Under the pieces are notes generated by a model that was given only the letters and a program-made list of their open reading frames with translations, was not told the origin of the DNA and did not search any database. Both the position numbers and the translations under genes were made by a program. From Pseudomonas oleovorans subsp. oleovorans (lineage in GTDB: Bacteria > Pseudomonadota > Gammaproteobacteria > Pseudomonadales > Pseudomonadaceae): DNA of 57,445 bases. Below, one piece after another: positions 43,370-51,826 of this stretch (position 1 is its first letter; each line of letters begins with the position of its first letter). The DNA is taken from contig NZ_NIUB01000031.1 in assembly GCF_002197815.1 (NCBI RefSeq), positions 1 to 57,445 of the forward strand, written 5' to 3'.

Positions 43370-44412
43370 ATATCAAGGAAGCCCTGGGCCGCATCGTCGC
43401 CCAGCTCGATCTGACCACCGAGGAAATGCAGGCGGTCATGCGCGAGATCATGACCGGCCAGTGCACCGACGCGCAGATCGGCGCCTTTCTCATGGGCATG
43501 CGCATGAAGAGCGAGACCATTGACGAGATCGTCGGTGCCGCCAGCGTCATGCGTGAGCTGGCCTCGCCGGTGAAGATCGACGCCGAGCGGCTGGTCGACA
43601 CCTGCGGCACCGGTGGCGATGGCATGAACATCTTCAACGTCTCCACTGCGGCGGCTTTCGTCGTCGCTGCGGCCGGTGGCAAGGTGGCCAAGCACGGCAA
43701 CCGCGCAGTCTCCGGCAAGAGTGGCAGCGCCGATCTGCTGGAAGCCGCCGGCGTCTACCTGGGGCTCAAGCCGGAGCAGGTCGCGCGCTGCGTCGAGAGT
43801 GTGGGCGTCGGCTTCATGTTCGCGCCGTCTCATCACGGGGCGATGAAGCACGCCATCGGCCCGCGCCGCGAGCTGGGCCTGCGCACCATCTTCAACATGC
43901 TTGGCCCGATGACCAACCCGGCAGGCGCCAAGCATCAGGTCATCGGCGTGTTCAGCCAGGCGCTGTGCCGGCCGATGGCCGAAGTGCTGCAGCGTCTGGG
44001 CAGCGAGCACGTGCTGGTGGTGCACGCGCAGGACGGCCTGGACGAGGTCAGCCTGGCCGCGCCGACCTTCGTCGCCGAGCTGAAGAATGGCGTGGTCAGC
44101 GAGTACCGCATCCAGCCTGAGGATTTCGCTATCAAGAGTCAGAGCTTGATCGGCCTGACCGTCGACAACGCCGAGCAGTCGCTGGCGCTGATCCATGATG
44201 CCCTCGGCCGGCGCAAGACCGACAACGGTCAGAAGGCCGCCGATATGATCGTGCTTAATGCTGGCGCAGCGCTCTACGCTGCGGATCATGCCAGCAGCCT
44301 GCGCGAAGGTATGCAGCTGGCCCATGACGCCCTGCACACCGGCCAGGCGCGTGAGAAGCTGGAGGAGCTGGTGTCCTTTACTGCGGTATTCAAACAGGAG
44401 AACGAAGGGTGA
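43366..44412 (+). CDS. trpD: Anthranilate phosphoribosyltransferase
   Basis: Joins anthranilate and PRPP. 348 residues with the PRPP-binding DTCGTGGDGMNIFNVST near residue 82, KHGNRAVSGKSGSADLLEA, and LGPMTNPAGAKHQVIG. Overlaps trpG and trpC by 4 bases each, so trpGDC is translationally coupled. Confidence 0.98.
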   Translation: MNIKEALGRIVAQLDLTTEEMQAVMREIMTGQCTDAQIGAFLMGMRMKSETIDEIVGAASVMRELASPVKIDAERLVDTCGTGGDGMNIFNVSTAAAFVVAAAGGKVAKHGNRAVSGKSGSADLLEAAGVYLGLKPEQVARCVESVGVGFMFAPSHHGAMKHAIGPRRELGLRTIFNMLGPMTNPAGAKHQVIGVFSQALCRPMAEVLQRLGSEHVLVVHAQDGLDEVSLAAPTFVAELKNGVVSEYRIQPEDFAIKSQSLIGLTVDNAEQSLALIHDALGRRKTDNGQKAADMIVLNAGAALYAADHASSLREGMQLAHDALHTGQAREKLEELVSFTAVFKQENEG

Positions 44413-45248
44413 GCGTACCAACCGTACTGGAGAAGATCGTCGCCCGTAAGTTCGAGGAAGTGGCGGCGCGGCGCGCCCAGGTCAGCCTGGCCGAAGTCGA
44501 GGCTGCTGCACGCAGTGCCGACGCACCGCGAGGCTTCGCCCGCGCACTGCTCGAGCAGGCGGCGCGCAAGCAGCCGGCGGTGATCGCCGAGATCAAGAAG
44601 GCCTCGCCGAGCAAGGGTGTGCTGCGCGCCGACTTCGTCCCGGCAGATATCGCCCGCAGCTACGAGGCCGGTGGCGCCACCTGCCTGTCGGTGCTGACCG
44701 ATATCGATTTCTTCCAGGGCGCCGATCAGTACCTGCAACAGGCCCGCGCCGCCTGTGCGCTGCCGGTGATCCGCAAGGACTTCATGGTCGATCCGTACCA
44801 GATCGTCGAAGCGCGCGCACTGGGCGCCGACTGCGTGCTGCTGATCGTGTCCTGCCTGGATGACGTGCGCATGGCCGAGCTGGCTTCGGTGGCCAAGGAC
44901 GTCGGCCTTGACGTGCTGGTCGAGGTGCATGACGGCGCCGAGCTGGAGCGGGCGCTGAATACGTTGGACACACCACTGGTGGGGATCAACAACCGCAACC
45001 TGCACACCTTCGATGTCAGCCTGGAAACCACCCTCGACCTGCTGCCGCGTATTCCGCGTGACCGTTTGGTGGTGACCGAGAGCGGCATTCTCAATCACGC
45101 CGATGTCGAGCTGATGGAGATCAACGAGGTCTATGCCTTTCTGGTCGGTGAGGCCTTTATGCGCGCCGAGAGCCCGGGCGGCGAATTGCAGCGTCTGTTC
45201 TTTCCCGAACGCGGCCGGCCTGCAGTAATCGGCGCGGACCCGGAATAA
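44409..45248 (+). CDS. trpC: Indole-3-glycerol phosphate synthase
   Basis: Cyclises CdRP to indole-3-glycerol phosphate. 279 residues, monofunctional (no TrpF fusion). GTG start at 44409 overlaps the trpD stop. TIM-barrel motifs: AEIKKASPSKGVLR, LSVLTDIDFFQG, RKDFMVDPYQI, VEVHDGAEL and GINNRNLHTF. The operon ends here with a terminator shared with vfr. Confidence 0.98.
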   Translation: MSVPTVLEKIVARKFEEVAARRAQVSLAEVEAAARSADAPRGFARALLEQAARKQPAVIAEIKKASPSKGVLRADFVPADIARSYEAGGATCLSVLTDIDFFQGADQYLQQARAACALPVIRKDFMVDPYQIVEARALGADCVLLIVSCLDDVRMAELASVAKDVGLDVLVEVHDGAELERALNTLDTPLVGINNRNLHTFDVSLETTLDLLPRIPRDRLVVTESGILNHADVELMEINEVYAFLVGEAFMRAESPGGELQRLFFPERGRPAVIGADPE

Positions 45249-45256
45249 CGCGCATG

Positions 45257-45284
45257 AAAAAGCCGGCAATCAAGCCGGCTTTTT
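45257..45284. terminator. Bidirectional terminator between trpC and vfr
   Basis: AAAAAGCCGGC-aatcaa-GCCGGCTTTTT: an 11-pair perfect stem with A-run and T-run, working for trpGDC on the plus strand and vfr on the minus strand. Confidence 0.92.
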
Positions 45285-45297
45285 CTATTGGGGCCGT

Positions 45298-45942
45298 TCA
45301 GCGCGTGCCGAAGACCACCATGGTCTTGCCTTTGACGTGTACCAGGCCCTGTTCTTCCAAAGACTTGAGTACACGGCCGACCATCTCGCGCGAGCAACCG
45401 ACGATGCGGCCGATTTCCTGGCGGGTGATCTTGATCTGCATGCCATCCGGATGGGTCATGGCATCTGGCTGCTTGCACAGGTCGAGCAGGGTGCGCGCGA
45501 CGCGGCCGGTGACGTCGAGGAAGGCCAGATCGCCGACCTTGCGCGTGGTATTGCGCAAACGTTCGGCCATCTGGCTGCCCAGGGCGAAGAGAATGTCCGG
45601 ATCCTGCTGGGTCAGTTCGCGGAACTTGGCGTAGCTGATTTCCGCGACTTCGCATTCGGTCTTGGCGCGGACCCAGGCGCTGCGTTCCTTCTCTGAACCA
45701 TCTTTCTCGAACAGGCCCATCTCGCCGAAAAAGTCGCCAGAGTTGAGATAGGCGATGATCATTTCACGGCCATCGTCATCCTCGATCAGGATGGTGACCG
45801 AGCCCTTGACGATGAAGAACAAGGTTTCGCAGCGATCACCTGCGTAGATGATGGTGCTTTTGGCGGTGTAACGACGGCGATGACAGTGCGCGAGAAGCTT
45901 GTCGAGATTCTTGATTTTTGGTGTAAGGGTAATAGCAACCAT
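45298..45942 (-). CDS. vfr: cAMP-activated global regulator Vfr (CRP family)
   Basis: A 214-residue CRP-family activator. N-terminal cyclic nucleotide domain with GDFFGEMGLFE and the ERSAWVRAKT cAMP pocket, dimer helix, and C-terminal HTH (RQEIGRIVGCSREMVGRVL). The conserved place after trpC and its close match in start and length to P. aeruginosa Vfr support the name. Vfr controls virulence factors, type III secretion and twitching in that species. The 234-base gap to the divergent OsmC-like gene should hold both promoters; I see no perfect CRP site. Confidence 0.97.
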   Translation of the reverse strand: MVAITLTPKIKNLDKLLAHCHRRRYTAKSTIIYAGDRCETLFFIVKGSVTILIEDDDGREMIIAYLNSGDFFGEMGLFEKDGSEKERSAWVRAKTECEVAEISYAKFRELTQQDPDILFALGSQMAERLRNTTRKVGDLAFLDVTGRVARTLLDLCKQPDAMTHPDGMQIKITRQEIGRIVGCSREMVGRVLKSLEEQGLVHVKGKTMVVFGTR

Positions 45943-46176
45943 GCCCGAGTCCCGAATATGAAAAGTGAAGGCCTTTGTCCAACGGCAATTTCTTATTTGT
46001 TATCCGGCCAAGTGTGCCAGCAATCCGACGTCAGCTTAACAGACACGCTATGAGTGGGGTCTTTTTTGCGACCTGGGTAACATAACCCGGCGGAACTTTA
46101 GCGTTATCGACGCACATCGGACTGCTGCCCGGCTGTGCTAATCTGCCGGACTTTTCCACTCTGGGAGCCAAGAACG

Positions 46177-46599
46177 ATGAAAGCGCGTGTGCAATGGGCC
46201 GGTGAAGCTCTGTTCCTCGGCGAGTCCGGTAGTGGCCATGCCGTGGTGATGGACGGTCCACCCGATGCCGGTGGTCGTAATCTCGGTGTGCGACCGATGG
46301 AGATGCTGCTGATCGGCCTCGGTGGCTGCAGCAACTTCGATGTGGTCAGCATTCTGCGCAAGGGCCGCCAGCCGGTCGAAAGCTGCGAAGTGTTCCTCGA
46401 CGCCGAGCGCGCAGGCGAGGAGCCCAAGGTGTTCACCAAGATTCACCTGCACTTCGTGGTCAAGGGCCGTGGGCTGAAAGAGGCTCAGGTGAAAAGGGCG
46501 GTGGAGCTATCGGCGGAGAAGTACTGCTCGGCCTCGATCATGCTGGGTCGTGCCGGCGTCGATATTAGCCACGATTACGAAATCGTCGAGCTGGGCTGA
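46177..46599 (+). CDS. OsmC/YhfA family protein
   Basis: A 140-residue OsmC-like protein starting at MKARVQWAGEALFLGESG with GGGAG ahead. The two family cysteines are at GLGGCSNFDVVSIL (about 50) and EKYCSASIMLG (about 115). OsmC/Ohr proteins reduce organic hydroperoxides, but the YhfA branch next to crp/vfr has no proven substrate. Divergent from vfr; followed by a bidirectional terminator. Confidence 0.92.
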   Translation: MKARVQWAGEALFLGESGSGHAVVMDGPPDAGGRNLGVRPMEMLLIGLGGCSNFDVVSILRKGRQPVESCEVFLDAERAGEEPKVFTKIHLHFVVKGRGLKEAQVKRAVELSAEKYCSASIMLGRAGVDISHDYEIVELG

Positions 46600-46614
46600 G
46601 GTTCGCTGAAAATG

Positions 46615-46639
46615 ACGAGGGCGCCAATGGCGCCCTCGT
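46615..46639. terminator. Bidirectional terminator between OsmC-like gene and coq7
   Basis: ACGAGGGCGCC-AAT-GGCGCCCTCGT, then TCGTTTC: a perfect 11-pair stem between two converging genes. Confidence 0.85.
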
Positions 46640-46644
46640 TCGTT

Positions 46645-47292
46645 TCAGATGCGGTAGGTGCTCTTGGTCATCACCTTCGACAGCAAGGTCATGCCGAACT
46701 TGATCGGCGCCGGACAGCGCACGCCGCCCGCCGCCAGGGCACTGTTGGCATGTTGCTGTTCGTCGATGCGCATCTGCTCGAGGATGGCGCGCGACTTGGC
46801 ATCATGCTCGGGCAGTTGCTCCAGGTGCTCGTCCAGGTGTTTGCACACCTGATCCTCGGTGGCGGCGACAAAGCCGAGGCTGACGCGATCACTGACCAGG
46901 CCGGCGACGGCGCCAACGCCGAAAGACAGACCGTAAAACAGCGGGTTCAGCACGCTCGGGTGGCTACCCAGTTCACGAATGCGCTGCTCGCACCAAGCAA
47001 GGTGGTCGATTTCCTCATCGGCCGCATGCTCCATGGCGCTACGCACTTGCGGCAGCTTGGCGGTCAGCGCCTGGCCCTGATAGAGCGCCTGGGCGCACAC
47101 TTCACCGGTGTGATTGATGCGCATCAGGCCGGCGACATGACGCGACTCCTCACTGCTCAGCTCGGTCTCGTTCTGCACGATGGCAGGCGAGGGGCGACTC
47201 GACGCGCCGCTGAATGGCAGCAGCGTGCGCAGCGCGGCATCGGCTTGCAGTAGCAGGCGGTCGACGGGGGAATACTGGCGTTCGCTGGCCAT
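46645..47292 (-). CDS. coq7: Demethoxyubiquinone hydroxylase Coq7
   Basis: Hydroxylates 2-nonaprenyl-3-methyl-6-methoxy-1,4-benzoquinol, the penultimate step of ubiquinone synthesis. 215 residues, ferritin-like di-iron fold with repeated Glu/ExxH ligands: LMRINHTGEVCAQALYQG, AADEEIDHLAWCEQRI and MRIDEQQHANSAL. Ribosome site CTGGAGGTGCCCC before ATG 47292. In PAO1 speD sits between the OsmC-like gene and coq7; here there is only a terminator. Confidence 0.96.
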   Translation of the reverse strand: MASERQYSPVDRLLLQADAALRTLLPFSGASSRPSPAIVQNETELSSEESRHVAGLMRINHTGEVCAQALYQGQALTAKLPQVRSAMEHAADEEIDHLAWCEQRIRELGSHPSVLNPLFYGLSFGVGAVAGLVSDRVSLGFVAATEDQVCKHLDEHLEQLPEHDAKSRAILEQMRIDEQQHANSALAAGGVRCPAPIKFGMTLLSKVMTKSTYRI

Positions 47293-47357
47293 GGGGCACC
47301 TCCAGAGGTAACAACAGCGCTAGTCTACTGCAAAGTCGCCAGGTCGTCCGTGGCTCA

Positions 47358-47499
47358 GAGGCTGTTCTAAAGTCTCGCGAGCTAGGATCGTGCAAGGCAA
47401 AAACAGGCGAGGAAGCGGAGTGTACTTTTGTACATGAGCATTCCGAGCCTGTTTTTAACGCAGCAGGGCCGACGCGCAGCAGACTTAGGACAGTCTCTC
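47358..47499. repeat. Dispersed palindromic element, copy B (MITE-like)
   Basis: About 142 bases with inverted ends: left CAGAGGCTGTTCTAAAGTCT, right (reverse complement) GAGAGACTGTCCTAAGTCT. Inside, AAAAACAGGC and GCCTGTTTTT face each other around a GTGTAC-TTTT-GTACAT tip. It is homologous to copy A at 31866 in opposite orientation. It lies between coq7 and the SUMF1-fold gene, and its right end overlaps that gene's TGA stop codon. No coding capacity. Confidence 0.75.
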
Positions 47500-48337
47500 A
47501 GGGTAGCTCGCGCAGCACGCGAAAGCCCAGGGCATAGTCGCGGTGATGCGGTTGCTTGAGGTCGCGCATGCTGCTGCGCAGGTAGACCGGGCCGCTGTTC
47601 CAGCCGCCGCCGCGCACCACGCGCGGGCTATTGTCGAGCAGGCCGGCACTCTGCGTTTCACTGCCGTCGAAGCGCTGCGTGTAGTTGGAAGCTGTCCATT
47701 CCCAGACATTGCCTGCAGTGTCATGCAGGCCGAAGCCATTGGCCGGAAACTGGCCAACAGCGGCTGTCTTGTTGCGCAGCAGGCGTGAGCTGGCGCAACC
47801 GCGGCAATGAGCGCGCGGTGCCTGTTCGTCGCTGTCGAGCGCGTCACCCCACCAGTAGTAGCTCTGGCTGCCGCCGCGTGCGGCATACTCCCATTCGGCT
47901 TCGGTCGGCAGGCGGTAGCGCGCACCTGTCTTGCGTGACAACCATTGGACGTAGGCATGGGCATCGCGCCAGGACACGTGGATCACCGGGCGCTGCGCGG
48001 AAAGGCCCCAGCCTTCGTTATCGGGCATGGGCAGCTCGTTGGCGTCGGCGTATTTCTGCCAGTCGGCGAAGGTGACTTCGTAGCGGCCCATGGCGAAGGG
48101 GCGATCGAAGGCAATGGTCCGTTGCGGGCGCTCGTTGTCATTGCCTCGTCCGCTGGCATCACCCATACGCAAGGTGCCGGCCGGAATCACCACCATTTCC
48201 GGGCCCTGGCCGCCGTTAGGTAAGGGGTCGCTGATGATGGTCTCGTTGGCGACGGCTGGTTGGCTCACCAGCAGTGCACAGGTTGCGATGGCAATGGAGG
48301 CGGCGACTGTGACGCAACGCGTGTTCAGCACTTGCAC
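47498..48337 (-). CDS. Exported SUMF1/formylglycine-generating-enzyme-fold protein
   Basis: A 279-residue SUMF1-domain protein with a signal peptide (MQVLNTRCVTVAASIAIATCALLVSQPAVA). Family landmarks: VVIPAGTLRMGD, YEVTFADWQKYADA, RPVIHVSWRDAHAYVQWLS, RLPTEAEWEYAARGG, NGFGLHDTAGNVWEW and RVVRGGGWNSGPVYLRSSMR. Sulfatase-activating enzymes carry two Cys in the last motif; here they are Ser and other residues, so it is not a classical FGE. PvdO-, EgtB- or chaperone-like roles are possible. Not at this place in PAO1; flanked downstream by the palindromic element. Confidence 0.85.
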   Translation of the reverse strand: MQVLNTRCVTVAASIAIATCALLVSQPAVANETIISDPLPNGGQGPEMVVIPAGTLRMGDASGRGNDNERPQRTIAFDRPFAMGRYEVTFADWQKYADANELPMPDNEGWGLSAQRPVIHVSWRDAHAYVQWLSRKTGARYRLPTEAEWEYAARGGSQSYYWWGDALDSDEQAPRAHCRGCASSRLLRNKTAAVGQFPANGFGLHDTAGNVWEWTASNYTQRFDGSETQSAGLLDNSPRVVRGGGWNSGPVYLRSSMRDLKQPHHRDYALGFRVLRELP

Positions 48338-48459
48338 GGCGCGAGGCCTACGGCGACGATCTGCGTGTTTAGGCGATCCATACTGTGTGCTCCGGTCATG
48401 CCAAAGCGCAGATGGTAGCGCCGCCAGCCGGGTGGGCCAAATTTCACAAGGAGCAGGTG

Positions 48460-49941
48460 TTGAAGAACGATATTCATGATCTTGGGCTGGTGCTGGATTC
48501 CAAGGTCAAGCTGGTGGTGATCGAGTCCTGGGACGAGTTGCGCGTGCTGGAAACCCTGACTGGCCTGGCGGTCAGGCGTGGTCTCGGCCTGCACACCTGG
48601 TCGGTGACCGAGGGCTTGCAGCGCCTGGGCTTCGGTGGCGCGCCGGTCGATGAGTCGCCGACCGTGGAGCCGGAAGCGGCGCTGCGCATGATCAAGGCCG
48701 ATCCGCAGCCGAACCTGTACGTGATGTGCGACCTGCATCCGTTTCTCGAGGACAATCCTCGGCTGGTGCGTCTGCTCAAGGAAATTGCCATGAGCGAGGC
48801 GGCGCATACGCCGACGCTGGTGCTGGTGTCGCATGCGCTCAAGCTGCCTGCCGAAGTACAGCGTTTCGCGGCTCGTTTCAGTCTCGCGCTGCCGTCGGAA
48901 GACGAGCTACTGAGCATCGTGCGTGACGAAGCGACGCGTTGGAGCGAAGGCAATCGCGGCGTACGCGAGCGTACCGACAACCGCACCTTGCAGCAGGTGG
49001 TGAAGAACCTGCGCGGCCTCAGCCATGCCGAGGCGCGGGCGCTGGCGCGCAACGTGATCTGCGACGACGGCGCGATCACTCAGGAAGACATCCCCGAACT
49101 GAACAAGACCAAGTTCCAGTTGCTGGATCTGGAGGGCGTGCTCAGCTTCGAATACGACACTGCACGCTTCGCCGAAGTCGGCGGGTTGGTCAACCTCAAG
49201 CGCTGGCTGGCCGGACGTCAGGCCGGCTTTCTCGAAGGCAAGCTCCTGGATGCGCCGAAAGGCGTGATGCTGGTCGGGGTACAGGGCGGTGGCAAGAGCC
49301 TGGCGGCCAAGGCGGTTGCCGGGCTCTGGGGCTTGCCGCTGCTGCGTCTGGACTTCGCCTGCCTGTACAACAAGTTCTTCGGCGAGACCGAGCGCAACCT
49401 GCGTGAGGCGCTGCGTCTGGCCGAACAGATGGCGCCCTGCGTGCTGTGGATGGACGAGGTGGAGAAAGGGCTTGCCAGTGGCGACCACGACGGCGGCGTG
49501 AGCCAGCGCGTGCTCGGCACCCTGCTGACCTGGATGGCCGAGCGCAAGGCACCGGTGTTCGTGGTGGCCACGGCCAATGCCATCGACCGTCTGCCGCCGG
49601 AACTGGTACGCAAGGGGCGCTTCGACGAGCTGTTCTTCGTCGACCTGCCCAGTGCCGAGGTGCGGGCCGACATCTTCCGTATCCACCTGCAGCGCCGTGA
49701 ACTGGAACCAGACACCTTCGATCTCGCGCAACTGGCTGCTGCCAGCGAGGGCTACTCGGGTGCCGAGATCGAGCAGGCGGTGGTCAGCGCGCTCTACGCT
49801 GGTCAGGCGCAGCAGCAGGCGGTCGATCAGGGGTTGCTGCTGCGCGCGCTGCAGAGCACGGCGCCGCTGTCGGTGGTGATGGCCGAGCGCTTGATGGCGT
49901 TGCGCGAGTGGGCCGATGGGCGGACGGTCAATGCCGGCTGA
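48460..49941 (+). CDS. AAA+ ATPase, Ycf46-like
   Basis: A 493-residue single-ring AAA+ protein. Start taken at TTG 48460 (LKNDIHDLGLVLDSKV) with AAGGAG six bases ahead, matching the family start; upstream codons look non-coding. An N-terminal domain of unknown function (1-230) precedes the ATPase: Walker A GVQGGGKS (273-280), Walker B VLWMDEVE (328-335), sensor/arginine finger region RKGRFDELFF, and a C-terminal lid (SEGYSGAEIEQAV). Resembles plastid/cyanobacterial Ycf46; cellular role unknown. Conserved at this locus in Pseudomonas. Confidence 0.9.
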   Translation: MKNDIHDLGLVLDSKVKLVVIESWDELRVLETLTGLAVRRGLGLHTWSVTEGLQRLGFGGAPVDESPTVEPEAALRMIKADPQPNLYVMCDLHPFLEDNPRLVRLLKEIAMSEAAHTPTLVLVSHALKLPAEVQRFAARFSLALPSEDELLSIVRDEATRWSEGNRGVRERTDNRTLQQVVKNLRGLSHAEARALARNVICDDGAITQEDIPELNKTKFQLLDLEGVLSFEYDTARFAEVGGLVNLKRWLAGRQAGFLEGKLLDAPKGVMLVGVQGGGKSLAAKAVAGLWGLPLLRLDFACLYNKFFGETERNLREALRLAEQMAPCVLWMDEVEKGLASGDHDGGVSQRVLGTLLTWMAERKAPVFVVATANAIDRLPPELVRKGRFDELFFVDLPSAEVRADIFRIHLQRRELEPDTFDLAQLAAASEGYSGAEIEQAVVSALYAGQAQQQAVDQGLLLRALQSTAPLSVVMAERLMALREWADGRTVNAG

Positions 49942-50730
49942 TCAGGCGCCGGTGAAGGGGCGGGTCAGGCGACCACTGAGTTTGCGTACCAGCCAGCGCG
50001 GCGCGAGGCGTGGACTCAGGGCCAGCAGGCGGTTGCGCCAGCCGGGAATGATGATGGCGCGGTTCTTTTCCAGTGCGCGAACGGTGATCAGCGCCACTTC
50101 TTCGGCGCTCATCATCAGCTTGCTGCCGGCAATCCGCGTGACGTCCATCTGCGCCGTACGGAAAAAGGCGCTGTGGGTCGGGCCAGGACAGAGTACTGAC
50201 ACACGCACGCCGCGGCCTCTCAGCTCCTCGCGCAAACCCTCGGAAAAATTCAGTACATAGGCCTTGCTGGCGTAGTAGCTGCTCATCCAGGGGCCGGGCT
50301 GAAAGGCCGCGACCGAGGCGACGTTGAGAATCTGCCCGCTGCCGTGCTCGGCCATGCGCTGACCGAGTGCGTGACACAGGCGGGTCAGCGCCAGCACGTT
50401 AACTTCCAGTTGCTCCAGCTCGCGACTCCAGTCCTGTTCCAGGAACGGACCTGCGCAGCCGAGGCCGGCGTTGTTCACCAGCAGATCGACATGCCACTGG
50501 CCTTCTTCCAGTTCCAGTAGCAGACCGGACAATTGCAGCGGCTCGCTAAGGTCGCAGAGACGAAACAGCACCTCGACGCCGAAGCGCTGGGCCAGCTCGC
50601 AGGCGATGCTTTCCAGTGCATCACGCCGGCGCGCCACCAGGATCAGGTTGCGCCCCCGGCGTGCCAGGGCTTCGGCCAAGGCCAGGCCAATGCCGCTGGA
50701 CGCGCCGGTGATCAATGCATAGCTGCGCAT
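49942..50730 (-). CDS. Short-chain dehydrogenase/reductase
   Basis: A 262-residue classical SDR: NAD(P)-binding TGASSGIG (8-15), NNAG (86-89), catalytic Ser near 140 and Tyr152-x3-Lys156 (YYASK). The Arg residues after the second strand (VARRRDAL) suggest NADPH. Substrate unknown. A hydrophobic, basic C-terminal tail (WRNRLLALSPRLAPRWLVRKL) hints at membrane association. Ends back-to-back with the AAA+ gene without a gap. Confidence 0.92.
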   Translation of the reverse strand: MRSYALITGASSGIGLALAEALARRGRNLILVARRRDALESIACELAQRFGVEVLFRLCDLSEPLQLSGLLLELEEGQWHVDLLVNNAGLGCAGPFLEQDWSRELEQLEVNVLALTRLCHALGQRMAEHGSGQILNVASVAAFQPGPWMSSYYASKAYVLNFSEGLREELRGRGVRVSVLCPGPTHSAFFRTAQMDVTRIAGSKLMMSAEEVALITVRALEKNRAIIIPGWRNRLLALSPRLAPRWLVRKLSGRLTRPFTGA

Positions 50731-50739
50731 GGTCGGGAA

Positions 50740-51702
50740 TTACTGCTCCTGATACTCGGCGGCGCGCTCGACATAGCCCTGATACTGGGGAATGGCGATG
50801 GCAGCGACGATGCCGCTGATGGGGATGAGCAGGAACAACCAGGCCAGTACCTTGACTGCGGTGCTGTTGGGGGGCGGTGGCGGGCCGTAGCGGTTGACGC
50901 CTTGAGTGCCGGGGATGATCAGCATCAGCAGGGCGAACACGCTGCCGACTACCGGGATCAGGTGTACCAGCAGCAGCCAGCCGGACCAGCCGATGTCATG
51001 CAGACGCTGCACGCCGATGAAGATACCGATCACCACAGCTGCAATACTGACGATGCCCAGCGCCAACATGGCCAGGGTCGAGGACATGGCTGCAATGCCG
51101 GTACCGATCAACATGATCGGGATGAAACACAGCGTCATTGCCATCAGCCAGCCCAGGTAACGCACGCGGCCGATCCGGCCGCTGACGCCGAGGACCTTGA
51201 GCTCGGAGTACTGCGGCAATTGCTCGGCGACATTTGCCTGTGGCGGTGCGTAGGGCGATGCAGCCGCTGCGACAGGTACCGGGGCCGGAGCGGCTTCGGC
51301 CAACTGTGCCTGGCGCGCGAGGTATTTCTCGATGATGATGCCGCAGGCGGAGCACTCGCTCGCCTTGGCCTGCTCATGACCGCATTTGGGGCAGGTCATA
51401 TGCGGTGTGGCCGCGTCTACAGCCTGCTCGGTTTCGGCTTCGGTTGGCACCAGGCTCAGGCTGGCGGCCTGATCCAGCTCCTTGCGCACCTTGGCCCCCG
51501 CCTTCTGCAGAGCATTGAGGTACTGCTCCGCCTCGCCTTCACCCAGATCACGCTTGAGCGCCACCGGCGTTCCGCTGAACAGACTGTCGATACGGGCAAG
51601 GTCGCTCTTGAACAGACGGGCCAGGTTTGTCTTGACCATTTCCAGCGATGCCTCGGGCATCAGTTGGCCGTCGAACACGATCTTGTAGCGCGGTTGATTC
51701 AT
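50740..51702 (-). CDS. Zinc-ribbon and DUF805 membrane protein with pilin-like C-terminus
   Basis: A 320-residue protein from MNQPRYKIVFDGQ (51702); the frame extends 29 codons upstream without family support. Parts: an N-terminal soluble domain (1-75), a zinc ribbon (CPKC 104-107, CSAC 117-120), a Pro/Ala linker, a DUF805 region of four helices (about 170-285; SGRIGRVRYLGWLMAM, RLHDIGWSGWLLL), then a last helix VLAWLFLLIPISGIVAAIAIPQYQGYVERA that closely resembles the N-terminal helix of type IV pilins, though placed at the C-terminus. Function unknown. Located 9 bases upstream of the SDR gene, probably co-transcribed. Confidence 0.82.
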   Translation of the reverse strand: MNQPRYKIVFDGQLMPEASLEMVKTNLARLFKSDLARIDSLFSGTPVALKRDLGEGEAEQYLNALQKAGAKVRKELDQAASLSLVPTEAETEQAVDAATPHMTCPKCGHEQAKASECSACGIIIEKYLARQAQLAEAAPAPVPVAAAASPYAPPQANVAEQLPQYSELKVLGVSGRIGRVRYLGWLMAMTLCFIPIMLIGTGIAAMSSTLAMLALGIVSIAAVVIGIFIGVQRLHDIGWSGWLLLVHLIPVVGSVFALLMLIIPGTQGVNRYGPPPPPNSTAVKVLAWLFLLIPISGIVAAIAIPQYQGYVERAAEYQEQ

Positions 51703-51826
51703 GCGAGCTTCCTTGTCGGCGGGAAGTGGGGGGAGCGAGCGCCCGTTGAGCAGCAAGCGAGGCATAAGCCTAGAGTGCCGCGAGGCCAATATACAAGCGG
51801 CCTGAAGCGCCGCTCATGGCTATTGT

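Noticed and set aside
47498..48337. Sulfatase-modifying formylglycine-generating enzyme
   Set aside because: Catalytic cysteine pair absent and no sulfatase gene in the window.
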